Under the pieces are notes generated by a model, which was given only the letters and a program-made list of their open reading frames with translations, was not told the DNA's origin and did no database searches. Source: Pelagimonas varians (GTDB lineage Bacteria > Pseudomonadota > Alphaproteobacteria > Rhodobacterales > Rhodobacteraceae). Taken from it: DNA of 64,000 nucleotides. Every line of letters begins with the position of its first letter. Positions within the stretch are counted from its first letter, which is position 1. Below are positions 17,733 through 26,522 of the stretch, piece after piece. The stretch is taken from NCBI RefSeq assembly GCF_003208435.1, contig NZ_QKMF01000016.1:1-64000 (forward strand), written 5' to 3'. Both the position numbers and the translations under genes were made by a program.

Positions 17733-19123
17733 GTGATACAGGGGACGCAGAGCTCGAGAAACGCCTTGCCGCATTAGAAAAGGGCGGAAATCGCGGGAGT
17801 TCACCTAAAGCTAGACGGTCGCCCCTACTGGCCTTCATCGTCGTCGCACTCGTTGGTGCAGGTGGCGCCGTTCTCTACATGATCTCCGGACCAGATGAAG
17901 AAACGGCTCTGCCAACTGCAACGCCTGATGTGTTTCAAAATGAGGGTGACGGCTTTGGTGCGATCGAAGCCATACCTCCGCCCCCTGCCCCGGAAACCCA
18001 AATTGTCGTAGCCCCGGCTGCGCCAAATGAGCCCAACGCAGAACTCCTCGCGCAACTGGCTGCTCTTCAGGCCCAGATCGAGGAATTGCGCAACGCGCCG
18101 GAACCCGTCGTCGAAGAAGATACGGCGGCTGCGGACGCCATTGATGGGCTAACAGCTCAGATCGCGGCCTTGCAAACTGCATCGCAGGCAGCCCAACAGC
18201 TGTTTCAGGACGAACTGGCGGCACGTGATCGCGAGTTGGAACAAATCCGTATGGACTTGGAGTTGGCCCAACTTGAAGCCAATCGGCCAATGCCTGCGCC
18301 GGTTCCTATCGGACCGTCCGAGGAAGACCTCCTTGCGCGAGAGGCAGAACGGTTGCGCCGCGAGGAGGAAGCACGCCGCATGGCTGATCTTGAACGCCGG
18401 GCCGCAGAGGAGCGTGCGTTTCAGGAGCGCCGGGTTACCTCCCCTACAATTGCATTTGGCGGAACATCAGGGGCGAATGAAACCCCGCTTGCAGAGCGCA
18501 CATTCGGCGAAGTGACGGATTTTGTCCTGAACGGCGCGTTGCCGACCTCCGTCACCCAAGCCGAAGTCATCGCCAACCCTTCCAACACCATCATTCAAGG
18601 CACGATGATACAGGCTGTCATGGAAACCGCACTCGACAGCTCCCTGCCCGGTCAAACCCGTGCCGTTGTCTCCGAAGATGTGTTCAGCTTTGACGGATCG
18701 CGCCTTCTTATCCCACGCGGGTCGCGGCTGATCGGGCGCTATCGCTCGGGGCTAGATATTGCACAGCAGCGCGTCACCATCGCTTGGGACCGGATTATCC
18801 TACCTGACAATCAAACCATTCAGATCAGTTCCTTTGGTGGTGACGAACTTGGCCGTTCCGGCGTCACTGGTTTTGTAGATACTCGCTTTGCGGAACGCTT
18901 TGGCTCTGCAGCTCTGATTTCGCTCATCTCGGCGGCCCCGAGTGCGGCGGCAGCCTCTGTAGAAGACGAAGCCACAGCAGGTGTTCTTGAGGATGTTGGC
19001 GATGATCTGGCCGATGCAACCGACAGCGTGATCAGCGACTATCTTTCCATCGGCCCCGTTATCTACGTCGACCAAGGTGCCCGCGTCACCGTCATGGTTG
19101 ACCGAGATTTGGAGATCTTTTGA
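17729..19123 (+). CDS. virB10: Energy-sensing core protein VirB10
   Basis: A 464 aa protein with a short cytoplasmic N-terminus, one membrane helix (LLAFIVVALVGAGGAVLYMI, about residues 31-50), a long proline- and charge-rich linker with coiled-coil (residues about 100-250) and a C-terminal beta-barrel domain. LIPRGSRLIGRYRSGLD and ERFGSAALIS are typical VirB10/TrbI motifs. The ATG at 17729 overlaps the virB9 stop; an in-frame start at 17693 is inside virB9 and rejected. Confidence 0.92.
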   Translation: MSDTGDAELEKRLAALEKGGNRGSSPKARRSPLLAFIVVALVGAGGAVLYMISGPDEETALPTATPDVFQNEGDGFGAIEAIPPPPAPETQIVVAPAAPNEPNAELLAQLAALQAQIEELRNAPEPVVEEDTAAADAIDGLTAQIAALQTASQAAQQLFQDELAARDRELEQIRMDLELAQLEANRPMPAPVPIGPSEEDLLAREAERLRREEEARRMADLERRAAEERAFQERRVTSPTIAFGGTSGANETPLAERTFGEVTDFVLNGALPTSVTQAEVIANPSNTIIQGTMIQAVMETALDSSLPGQTRAVVSEDVFSFDGSRLLIPRGSRLIGRYRSGLDIAQQRVTIAWDRIILPDNQTIQISSFGGDELGRSGVTGFVDTRFAERFGSAALISLISAAPSAAAASVEDEATAGVLEDVGDDLADATDSVISDYLSIGPVIYVDQGARVTVMVDRDLEIF

Positions 19124-19127
19124 TCCT

Positions 19128-20114
19128 ATGTCGCTCAGCTATCTTCAAACCTCGCTTGATAAGCTCGACGCCGCGTCCCGCGACGATGTCATCGAGATTT
19201 GTATCAATCCGGACGGCACCTGCTGGGGTGAATTCCAAGGCGATCACTTCATGCGTTTGCTGGATCAGCGGCTGTCAGAGACTGCCGTTAAAGATCTGGG
19301 CAATCAGATTGCCTCCAGCGCAAACACCACCATGAGCAAGGACAGGCCCATTGTGTCGGTCTCGATTGCCTACAAAAACCGCCCGATCCGCGCGCAGGTC
19401 ATCACGCCACCTGCTGTCATGTCGGCCATGTCGATCAGCATGCGGTTCTTCTCAAGCCTTTCCCTCGAAAAAATTGAGCTGTCGTTTCTGTTCGGCAAAG
19501 AGCGCAAGCTCGAAGAGGTGCGGCAGGAGAAAACCCAAGAATTGCGCGCAGTCGTGGCATCCGGCGTGATCGACGATGCGCTGGCCTTTTGCGTTGAGAA
19601 TAGACTCAACATGATCGTCTCGGGTGGTACGTCGACAGGCAAAACCGTGGCAGCCCGCAAAATCTTATCTCATGTCGGCGCGCAAGAGCGGATCATCACG
19701 ATCGAGGAGGCTGCCGAGCTTATGCCCGCGCAACCAAACGTGGTGACGCTGATCGCCAACCGCGATGCTGAATACCAAACCGCCGACGTGCTTCTCACCG
19801 CGACGCTGCGCATGCGGCCAGACCGGATCATTCTTGGCGAGGTACGCGGTAAAGAGGCCATGACCTTCTTGGAAGCCATCAACACGGGTCACGGCGGATC
19901 AATGACCACGCTCCATGCCGAAACCCCGCAACTGGCGGTGCAGAGATTAGCGATCGCCGCCCTCAAAACAGAAATCCCGATGACCTATGCGGACATGGTT
20001 CGATACATCGAGAATTCCATCGACGTGATTATCCAAACCGGGCGTCACAACGGCGCGCGCGGCATCACCGAATTCTACCTCCCCGGCATGGAACAGATTG
20101 GAGCATCAGCGTGA
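19128..20114 (+). CDS. virB11: Secretion ATPase VirB11
   Basis: Hexameric traffic ATPase, 328 aa from the ATG at 19128 just after virB10. It has Walker A SGGTSTGKT, the Asp-box region RIITIEEAAELM, Walker B MRPDRIILGEVRG and a His-box GHGGSMTTLHAE, in the usual order. VirB11 switches the apparatus between pilus assembly and substrate transfer. Its end overlaps the following small gene. Confidence 0.94.
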   Translation: MSLSYLQTSLDKLDAASRDDVIEICINPDGTCWGEFQGDHFMRLLDQRLSETAVKDLGNQIASSANTTMSKDRPIVSVSIAYKNRPIRAQVITPPAVMSAMSISMRFFSSLSLEKIELSFLFGKERKLEEVRQEKTQELRAVVASGVIDDALAFCVENRLNMIVSGGTSTGKTVAARKILSHVGAQERIITIEEAAELMPAQPNVVTLIANRDAEYQTADVLLTATLRMRPDRIILGEVRGKEAMTFLEAINTGHGGSMTTLHAETPQLAVQRLAIAALKTEIPMTYADMVRYIENSIDVIIQTGRHNGARGITEFYLPGMEQIGASA

Positions 20115-20314
20115 AAACCTATGAATATGAAATTCTGTCGTTCTCGATGGATCGCAAAAACAGCCTGATCGAGATGCAAGCCGCGTTGAATGCGAAGGGC
20201 CAGGTCGGGTGGGAGGTGGTCTCAATCAGCTCGTCCGAATTTGCCAATATCGGGCACACGGCATTCCTGAAACGTGAAACCTCCGAAAGCACAGATGTTG
20301 GAGGCAAAGGGTGA
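20111..20314 (+). CDS. Small DUF4177-like protein
   Basis: A 67 aa protein from a GTG that overlaps the virB11 stop by four bases. The sequence has the pattern of DUF4177 proteins: a first strand YEYEILSF, then LNAKGQVGWEVVSISS and HTAFLKRE. Its role in the secretion operon is not known. Confidence 0.7.
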   Translation: MKTYEYEILSFSMDRKNSLIEMQAALNAKGQVGWEVVSISSSEFANIGHTAFLKRETSESTDVGGKG

Positions 20315-20724
20315 TGAATCGTGTTGTCCGTCTCACTTGGCTCACGATCGTTTTCGGACTGATCGCACCGCCTGTGGTAGCCGAACGCAATCTGATCCCC
20401 AGCCTCGAGAGCAGTCCGGATGTTTGTCCGGAACGCCCAAAAGAGCCCGATTGGATGGAAAACATCGCGCTGCGAGACGCCTACCAGCGTGTCTTGGTCC
20501 AAGACATCTATCGGGCACAGAACATGGAGCGGGTCGTTGAGACGGGATCCTGCGACTGCGCCACGCGCTTCCCGACCTGGGACACAGCCGAAGGCACCTT
20601 CCGAGAAAACCACGCCGATGCGGACCGTTCAGAAATGCTGCAAGCCTCAGACACCTACAACCGCCGCGCAAATAAACTTCGACCACAAGCCCAATCGATC
20701 TGCGAAGCCGCAGGCAATTGGTAG
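20314..20724 (+). CDS. Exported cysteine-containing protein of the virB operon
   Basis: A 136 aa protein with a signal peptide (LTWLTIVFGLIAPPVVA) and four Cys in the mature part, including a SCDC motif. I use the ATG at 20314, one base overlapping the previous stop; an adjacent GTG at 20311 is equally near the GGAGG ribosome site. It stops with TAG 12 bp before virB6, so it belongs to the operon. It may be a periplasmic accessory such as a VirB6 partner, but no family is recognised. Confidence 0.72.
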   Translation: MNRVVRLTWLTIVFGLIAPPVVAERNLIPSLESSPDVCPERPKEPDWMENIALRDAYQRVLVQDIYRAQNMERVVETGSCDCATRFPTWDTAEGTFRENHADADRSEMLQASDTYNRRANKLRPQAQSICEAAGNW

Positions 20725-20736
20725 GGAACTCCTGAA

Positions 20737-21813
20737 ATGAGCGTTGTCACCTACTTCGTTGAAACTTCCCAAGGCTATCTCGACACCGCCGCCGAGACAC
20801 AGTTCGGATCTGTTGCCGCGACAGTGGGTACGCTTCTCGTTTTTGGAACAACAGTCGTCGTGATCTTCGTCTTCCTGAATATGATTTATCAGTACAAAGC
20901 GATGGACGGACGAACTGCGTTCTGGTTGGCGGTTAAGATCGGGCTCATCGGGATATTTGCAACCAACTGGGTGCAGTTCAACGCACTATCATCCGCGATC
21001 CTCGCAGGGATCGACAGTATTGCAGGCGCGCTTGTCGCATCTGTGGGCGGCGGCGTTCCTGGCCCGTCCGGCACCTTCGCGGAGGAATTTGACCGGCTGA
21101 TTGCGGAACTGGGCGAGTATCTCAACGCTGCAGGGTCAGAACTTAATTGGATGGCAGGCGCGATGCTCGATATTGTTGGCGTGCTCATGCTGTCAATTCT
21201 GGGCGGCTTGGCGGCGTTTATCTTAGTCGCGTCGCGTCTGATGATCGCCCTGCTCATTGGCATCGCGCCGGTGATGATTTTTCTGACGCTGTTTGATGTG
21301 ACGAAGGACTACTTTGCGCGTTGGTTGTCGGCACTGATTTCCTTCGCGATCTATCCGATTGTTGTGGCTGGTGTGTTCGCGACCATCACTGGCGTGTCTT
21401 CTGCGCTGATCGGAGAGCTTGGCGATCCTGAGGGGGCGACCAACATTGGGGCCCTGATCCCGTTCTTTATGATGGTGTTGATGGCCAAGGGGTTCATCGT
21501 CGCAACGCCGTTCATTGTACGGGCGATTTCCGGAAACATCATGATGCCAGCCTTGACTGGTGGATTGGGCGGAAGTTACAGCTTTGCTCGCGCGGCGATG
21601 GGCAATCAGCAAGCCTACAATCGGTATCTGGTTGGGGGTGCCAGTGGGGCTGAATACGCCGCACTCAGAGCGCGGCAGATGTTTGGTGCGCAGCAAATGC
21701 CGCAAAGGCCGGGGATGGCCAATGTGACACCCACAGGGGGCAATCCATCGACGGGGACTGGATCGCAAATGCTGGCTCAGTTGGCGAGGCTTGGCAGATT
21801 GGGGAGAAGATGA
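20737..21813 (+). CDS. virB6: Polytopic inner-membrane protein VirB6
   Basis: A 358 aa TrbL/VirB6 protein with several membrane segments: VAATVGTLLVFGTTVVVIFV, GLIGIFATNWVQF, ILGGLAAFILVASRLMIALL and IALLIGIAPVMIFLTLFDV-type sequence, plus ISFAIYPIVVAGVFATITG and ALIPFFMMVLMAKGFIVATP. The C-terminal 60 residues are polar and methionine/glycine rich. VirB6 contributes to the inner-membrane channel. Its placement after virB11 rather than after virB5 is a rearrangement relative to the Agrobacterium order. Confidence 0.9.
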   Translation: MSVVTYFVETSQGYLDTAAETQFGSVAATVGTLLVFGTTVVVIFVFLNMIYQYKAMDGRTAFWLAVKIGLIGIFATNWVQFNALSSAILAGIDSIAGALVASVGGGVPGPSGTFAEEFDRLIAELGEYLNAAGSELNWMAGAMLDIVGVLMLSILGGLAAFILVASRLMIALLIGIAPVMIFLTLFDVTKDYFARWLSALISFAIYPIVVAGVFATITGVSSALIGELGDPEGATNIGALIPFFMMVLMAKGFIVATPFIVRAISGNIMMPALTGGLGGSYSFARAAMGNQQAYNRYLVGGASGAEYAALRARQMFGAQQMPQRPGMANVTPTGGNPSTGTGSQMLAQLARLGRLGRR

Positions 21814-21980
21814 GCATGTCCGACCCAGACGCAGAAATTGCAATCAAGGAGCAGGCCGACCTATGGGCCATGTCGCATGGGTTTTCTGATGCGGACGAAA
21901 TGAAACGGTGGGGCGAGCAAATGGAACGTGAGCGCCTTGCAAAATTTGATTCAAAAGAGGTGACCGAGAATGAACAATAA
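21810..21980 (+). CDS. Small acidic protein after virB6
   Basis: A 56 aa ORF whose ATG overlaps the virB6 stop (ATGA). It is charged and helical (AIKEQADLWAMSHGFSDADE). The overlap and the next ATG overlapping its own end suggest it is translated as the tail of the virB operon. No family is recognised. Confidence 0.6.
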   Translation: MSMSDPDAEIAIKEQADLWAMSHGFSDADEMKRWGEQMERERLAKFDSKEVTENEQ

Positions 21981-22160
21981 TAGAGTGGCAGATCGCCTTG
22001 GTGGCTTTATCATCGGCTTCCAACAGTGGCATTGCCCATATGGATTGCGGGTTGGTCGCAGTGGCTGGGCGTAATTACGACGGCCCTGTTTTTGGTTTTA
22101 GCCGTGTCTTACGTTTGCGGCGTTACGCCGAAATGGTTTCAACGTGGCAATGCGAAGTAA
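21970..22160 (+). pseudogene. Small membrane-protein gene, apparently frameshifted
   Basis: From the ATG at 21970 the frame reads MNNNRVADRLGGFIIGFQQW and stops at 22074 after 34 aa. In another frame, from about 22026 to the TAA at 22160, the same DNA reads IWIAGWSQWLGVITTALFLV and ends VTPKWFQRGNAK, which looks like a membrane helix with a basic tail. Joining them near 22020-22030 gives a plausible 60-odd aa membrane protein, the last gene of the virB operon. The second part could instead start independently at a GTG (22026), but it has no ribosome site. Confidence 0.5.
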
Positions 22161-22477
22161 GCGCAGCCAGACAACACCTTCCGATGACGCGTTTAACTCA
22201 ATGTGTTGCTTACATGGGGTTCATTTTTAACACGTTGACCTTTTCATGTCATATGAACAGGTAATCTTTGACTGATTGGCAAGCAGCTGCCGCACCTTTC
22301 AACAAATCGCGCGATGGGGTCTGCTACGGAAGGCGGCAGGACCATACATTAGTGAAACCAGCCGTTCGTGCATGATGCAGCGAAAGAGGAAAACGAGCCC
22401 AGAGTCACCAATGCTGCACAACGCATGAATGGCCGCTATTCACAATTGCGCTTATGCTGGATGAAGCGGTGAGACTA
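22161..22477. other. Intergenic region between the virB operon and the catabolic cassette
   Basis: No gene-like frame or clear terminator is seen. The stretch is less GC-rich than the flanks and separates two convergent units, so it is a likely junction of independently acquired segments. Confidence 0.4.
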
Positions 22478-23302
22478 CTACAGGAGAGCCATCACACGGC
22501 CTGGCCCACCCGTTCCACCGGCAAAGCGCGGTGCGCCCGCGATCAGCGTTGCGCCCAAAGCGGGCAGTGCCTCTAATCCCCTGAGGCATTCAACACCCCA
22601 GCGGCCTGAGGGCAGCCAGGCATAGTGGACCGGGGAGTCCGTCGAAGGCCCGTGGTCGAGCGAGAGTGTATCGACGCCGATCCCGTTGACTTGTCGTTCT
22701 CGCATCAGGAAATCTGCAGTTTCGACATGGAAGCCGGGGAAGTGCAGAACGCCATCGCCGTCCGCCCCTCGAAAGTCATCGGCTGAAACCTTATCGGCCC
22801 AACCGGACAGCATGGCAACGCAGGCCCCTACGGGGATTTCACCATGTTCAGCTTCGAACGCAGCGATGTCATCGGGGGTCAGACGGTAGTCAGCATCCTC
22901 TGAGGCAGCTTGCCGCACATCGATGATCGCCAGCGGGCAGACCAAATTCTCCACCGCGATTTCATCGACGGTCGCACCATCTTCTGAGAAGTGGATCGGC
23001 GCGTCAAAGTGCGTCCCGACATGTTCGGGATATGTGAGCGTTTTCAGGTTCACCCGGTTTTCGTCCCAAGTAAACGTATCCTCCGCCGTAAAGGCTGGGG
23101 TTCCGAAGTAGGTCGGAAAATCGGGCGTCAGTCGGTGTGTGAGGTCCACGACGCGTCCAAAGCTGATCTGTTCTCCGGTCTGGGCCATTGCCGTTCGCGG
23201 TTTGAGGGCGATCCCGCTGGCCATTGCAGCGGCTCCTCCTGCCATCATCGCGCGGCGGCTGACGGATGCCGCCACACCATTGGTAATACATACATTGCAC
23301 AT
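22478..23302 (-). CDS. Cyclase-family metal-dependent hydrolase with Tat-type signal
   Basis: A 274 aa protein of the cyclase / kynurenine-formamidase superfamily. Hallmarks are VDLTHRLTPDFPTYFG, the metal motif EHVGTHFDAPIHF and the C-terminal IGVDTLSLDHG. The N-terminus holds SRRAMMAGGAAAMASGIAL, a twin-arginine-type leader preceded by about 15 residues with CNVC, so export is likely. It is the last gene of the kinase-pdxA-barrel/cupin unit, 36 bp after its neighbour. Its substrate is unknown; a ring-opening or amide hydrolysis step on the cassette's substrate is inference. Confidence 0.82.
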   Translation of the reverse strand: MCNVCITNGVAASVSRRAMMAGGAAAMASGIALKPRTAMAQTGEQISFGRVVDLTHRLTPDFPTYFGTPAFTAEDTFTWDENRVNLKTLTYPEHVGTHFDAPIHFSEDGATVDEIAVENLVCPLAIIDVRQAASEDADYRLTPDDIAAFEAEHGEIPVGACVAMLSGWADKVSADDFRGADGDGVLHFPGFHVETADFLMRERQVNGIGVDTLSLDHGPSTDSPVHYAWLPSGRWGVECLRGLEALPALGATLIAGAPRFAGGTGGPGRVMALL

Positions 23303-23338
23303 GATTTTTCTCCCTGTTTTGTGCTTTCGTTCAGTTGT

Positions 23339-24397
23339 TCAGACGGTCGCCAGCTCTTCCACTCGCCGGTCATCGACAGCGGTGCCGGTGTTCACGGTCG
23401 TAGCTGGTTCCAGCAGGATGACCTCGCAGATTTCAGTGAGCGCGACAGGACAATGCTCGACCCCATGCGGGACGACGATGAACTCGCCAGCTTCGACCAC
23501 CTCTTCGCGGTCTCGGAAGCGCATGAGCAAGCGCCCCTTGTGAACGAGGAACAGCTCGTCTTCATGCTCGTGGAAATGCCACGTGAAAGACCCGGCGAAC
23601 TTCGCCAGCTTGATCTGCATGTCGTTCACCTGACCGGCGACACGCGGCGACCAGGTCTCGGAGAACGCGTCAAACGCCGCGTCGAGGCCCTTTTTGCCGA
23701 AAGGTGACAGGTGCCCGTTAAGATCGGCCACGTCCCGCAGAATGGCCGTAAGCTGAGCTTCGACCCCCTTTTCATCAGTAGGATACTCCTCGTTCAGCGC
23801 AGCTGTTCCAATGGTGAACCCTGCGGCCCCAGCGCCGTGGACGACAGCAATACGGGTCTCGTCGGCGATGGAGCCTGCTACGATAACGGGCTTGCCCGCA
23901 GCCTTGCAAACAGCTTCCATGAGTTTTGGCACATCCTGATCTGGCGAGCGGTAGGCAAGGAGATCGAGACCATGCACGCCATCTCGGGAGGCAAGATCGG
24001 CTGCACTTGCCGCGATCTCCTCAATGGTGCCCTCCAGCACGCTCGGATGCCCGGTGATCTTTCCGGGAAACGGGTAGTATTTCAGCCCACTGCCCGCGAG
24101 AACCGGAACAACATCATCAACGCGCGTGCCGCCGAGCAGAATATCGACGCCGATCTCGACTGCCGCTTGGGCCGATGCAACTTCACTGTCCCGGTCGAGA
24201 GAGACCACTTCGAGGTAGGACGTAGCCCCCTTGGCCTGAATTGCCGCGTTCAGGGCTTTCAGGTCTTCGACGGGTAAGCCGACATCCTTGAAGCCGATGT
24301 GACGTACACCCAAAGACAACGCCGTTTCCAGATGCGTCATGGCATCGGTGACAGTCTTGTCATTGCGTGTGAGCATGAAAATGAAACGCAGACCCAT
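23339..24397 (-). CDS. TIM-barrel / cupin fusion protein
   Basis: A 352 aa protein starting at the ATG at 24397, which overlaps the pdxA stop (TGATG). Residues about 1-235 read as a TIM-barrel phosphate-binding enzyme: MGLRFIFMLTRNDKTVTDA, GVRHIGFKDVG, GVDILLGGTRVDD, GKPVIVAGSIAD and AAGFTIGTAAL. Residues about 250-352 are a cupin of the mannose-6-phosphate-isomerase-like type, with the metal ligands in WHFHEHEDELFLVHKGRL and VVPHGVEHCP. Family cupins of this type usually begin near FSETWSPRVAGQVND, so two once separate genes seem to be joined. The open frame continues upstream inside pdxA but that part is not used. Its reaction is not known. Confidence 0.78.
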   Translation of the reverse strand: MGLRFIFMLTRNDKTVTDAMTHLETALSLGVRHIGFKDVGLPVEDLKALNAAIQAKGATSYLEVVSLDRDSEVASAQAAVEIGVDILLGGTRVDDVVPVLAGSGLKYYPFPGKITGHPSVLEGTIEEIAASAADLASRDGVHGLDLLAYRSPDQDVPKLMEAVCKAAGKPVIVAGSIADETRIAVVHGAGAAGFTIGTAALNEEYPTDEKGVEAQLTAILRDVADLNGHLSPFGKKGLDAAFDAFSETWSPRVAGQVNDMQIKLAKFAGSFTWHFHEHEDELFLVHKGRLLMRFRDREEVVEAGEFIVVPHGVEHCPVALTEICEVILLEPATTVNTGTAVDDRRVEELATV

Positions 24398-25398
24398 CAG
24401 GCGGCCTCCTCTGTTTTGTTGCGTGTTGCGGCAAGTTTGCGCGCATAGTCGATAGCGACGGACAGGCTGGTCGCATCTGCGATGTTCTGACCCGCAATGT
24501 CGAAGGCGGTGCCGTGGTCGGGCGACGTGCGCACGAACGGCAGGCCGAGGGTGATGTTCACACCTTTTTCGACGCCAAGATACTTCACCGGGATTAGACC
24601 CTGATCGTGATACTGCGCGACTACCACGTCGAAGCGGCCTTTGCGGGCCTGCATGTAAACGGTATCCCCCGGCCAAGGTCCGGATGCGTCGATACCTTCC
24701 GCGCGGGCCGCTTTGATCGCGGGCGTAATGATCTCGATTTCTTCTCTGCCAAAGAGTCCGCCCTCGCCAGCATGGGGGTTCAGACCAGCGACCGCGACGC
24801 GCGGGTTTTCGATGCCGAGCGCGCGGCACCCTTCATGCGCCAGCCGCATGGCCGACATCTGGGCGGCGTAGTCGCCCCGGTCGATGGCGTCGCGTAACGA
24901 ACAGTGGATCGTGACCAGAACAGTTCGAACTTCGTCATTGGCGAGCATCATCGCTACGCGCTCCGCGCCGCCGAACTCGGCCAACATCTCGGTATGACCC
25001 GGGTACGGAAGACCGGCAGCCGCCAATGCCTCTTTATTGATGGGAGCCGTGATCAGTCCCGAAGCCTTTCCCGCCTTCGCCAGTTCGATCCCCTTGCGGA
25101 TAGCGGCGAACGCGGCGCGTCCACTTTCGGCACTCACTTCGCCAAGCGGGAAAGGGCCATCACCATCTGTCTCCAATACCTCAACAAGATCAGGCGCACC
25201 GGATGCGTCTTCAATCTTGCTTAGGACGGATACTGTTTTTCCGGGTGCAGATTGTTCAGCGGCTGCGCGGATCACATCGGCACGGCCAAGAACGACGCAG
25301 TGACCTGCGTTCTTCTCCGACAGCGCTTTGACGACGATTTCCGGGCCGATGCCTGATGGATCACCCATCGAGATCACGAGAGGGGGCGTGCTGTTCAC
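24397..25398 (-). CDS. PdxA-family dehydrogenase (probable four-carbon sugar-acid 4-phosphate dehydrogenase)
   Basis: A 333 aa NAD-dependent dehydrogenase. The PdxA pattern is clear: VISMGDPSGIGPEIVVKAL, GLITAPINKEAL, GHTEMLAEFGG, AGLNPHAGEGGLFG, VVAQYHDQGLIPVKYLG and LPFVRTSPDHGTAFDIAG. True PdxA works in pyridoxal phosphate synthesis, but paralogues (PdxA2) next to a DUF1537 kinase oxidise 4-phospho-threonate or erythronate-type acids. Here the kinase gene overlaps by four bases (ATGA), which favours the catabolic role. The end overlaps the barrel/cupin gene. Confidence 0.88.
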   Translation of the reverse strand: MNSTPPLVISMGDPSGIGPEIVVKALSEKNAGHCVVLGRADVIRAAAEQSAPGKTVSVLSKIEDASGAPDLVEVLETDGDGPFPLGEVSAESGRAAFAAIRKGIELAKAGKASGLITAPINKEALAAAGLPYPGHTEMLAEFGGAERVAMMLANDEVRTVLVTIHCSLRDAIDRGDYAAQMSAMRLAHEGCRALGIENPRVAVAGLNPHAGEGGLFGREEIEIITPAIKAARAEGIDASGPWPGDTVYMQARKGRFDVVVAQYHDQGLIPVKYLGVEKGVNITLGLPFVRTSPDHGTAFDIAGQNIADATSLSVAIDYARKLAATRNKTEEAA

Positions 25399-26447
25399 AG
25401 AGTGAATTCCTTTGTCTGTTTCGATAGCCGTTGAACGGCTCGTTTGAGGGTTGCGTCATCACCAAAGCCGCCCGCTTTCATGCCGAGCAGAACAACCCGC
25501 CCGCCAATCTCGGCCGATCCGACGGGGAAGCCAGGTTCAATCTCGCCAAGAAGGTTGAACGTGCAGGTTCCGGTGCGATCCAGAATGGCTTCCATCGTGT
25601 CGCCACCAGTCGCGATCACCGCGCCGAACCCGCCGGTCGCGAGCTGTTCGGCTGCATCGTCGACCAGCCGCTCAAGGACTACCTTCGGATCAGTGTGGCG
25701 ACCCGAGGGTGCAACAAGAAGCTTGGCTGCGTTGCTTTCAATAGCGGCAGCTTGTCGGTGGCTGACTTGGTTCGCACTGCCCACCACGACGAGGACAGCT
25801 CCTTTAACTGCAAGCGACTGTCTACTGACAGATCTTCCCGTGCGGAACCTTTCGGCGAGAGCGCGTGCCAAACCCGGAGAGCCGACCCAGAGCACATCTT
25901 CAGGGCGCTCTATCTCTGCCACTTGTCGTTCGAGATCGCCCTGCATTTCTGCGTCGAGAATGACCGCATCTGTCGCCTCATCGGGTAGAAGCTCTTGCAA
26001 CTTTGAAACTCGCGCAGGATGGACCGGGTCTTTTCCGTAAGCTGAAAGGTGAACCGGGACGCCGTCCACAAGCTAAATGCCATCCACAGTCGTTCTTCCT
26101 GCAGTGGGAAACGCGGGCGCAAAAACAACCCTGCGACGTTGCGATCCCCGAAGTGCCGCTGCAATTTCTTCGTGGACATGGCCCCGAAGCGTGGAGTCGA
26201 CAGTCTTGAGCATGACAGGTGTACTGCGCGTGTCGCGGGCATAGTTTTCCACGCGCACAGATGCGTCTGTCGCCGAAGCCGAACGCGACGCCAGATCGAT
26301 AGCGCAGACATCTACCTCTCCTGAAGGCAAATGCTGTCGTCCGATATGCGCCGTAAGCCCATGTGAAACGAACGGACCGGCCCCATCAGCAGCGCTGGTC
26401 AGATCATCCGCGAGAATCGCAACCTTGAAATGTGGAACCTGTGACAT
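25395..26447 (-). pseudogene. Four-carbon acid sugar kinase (DUF1537/OtnK family) interrupted by an in-frame TAG
   Basis: Two halves of one kinase lie in the same frame. From the ATG at 26447, 124 codons give VAILADDLTSAADGAGPF, then KTVDSTLRGHVHEEI and FAPAFPTAGRTTVDGI, then TAG at 26075-26073. Two codons later the frame resumes with VDGVPVHLSAYGKDPVHPAR and runs to the stop at 25395, including VVVGSANQVSHRQ and VIATGGDTMEAIL. Together they cover a DUF1537 kinase of about 350 aa. The family normally reads straight through at this point, so CAG (Gln) to TAG is the simplest explanation. Either the kinase is inactive, the stop is suppressed, or the two parts are made separately (the second from a GTG at 26069). 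Confidence 0.85.
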
Positions 26448-26505
26448 GGCTTTACGATGATCTCTGGGCAGAATTATAACAAGCGATGGTTACGCACGTA
26501 TAATC

Positions 26506-26520
26506 GTGATATCAGATCAC
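26506..26520. promoter_or_regulatory. Candidate LysR binding site
   Basis: GTGATATCAGATCAC is a 5-bp inverted repeat with a 5-bp centre in the gap between the kinase gene and the divergent regulator. It fits the general shape of a LysR box and lies three bases before the regulator's preferred start. Confidence 0.5.
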
Positions 26521-26522
26521 TA

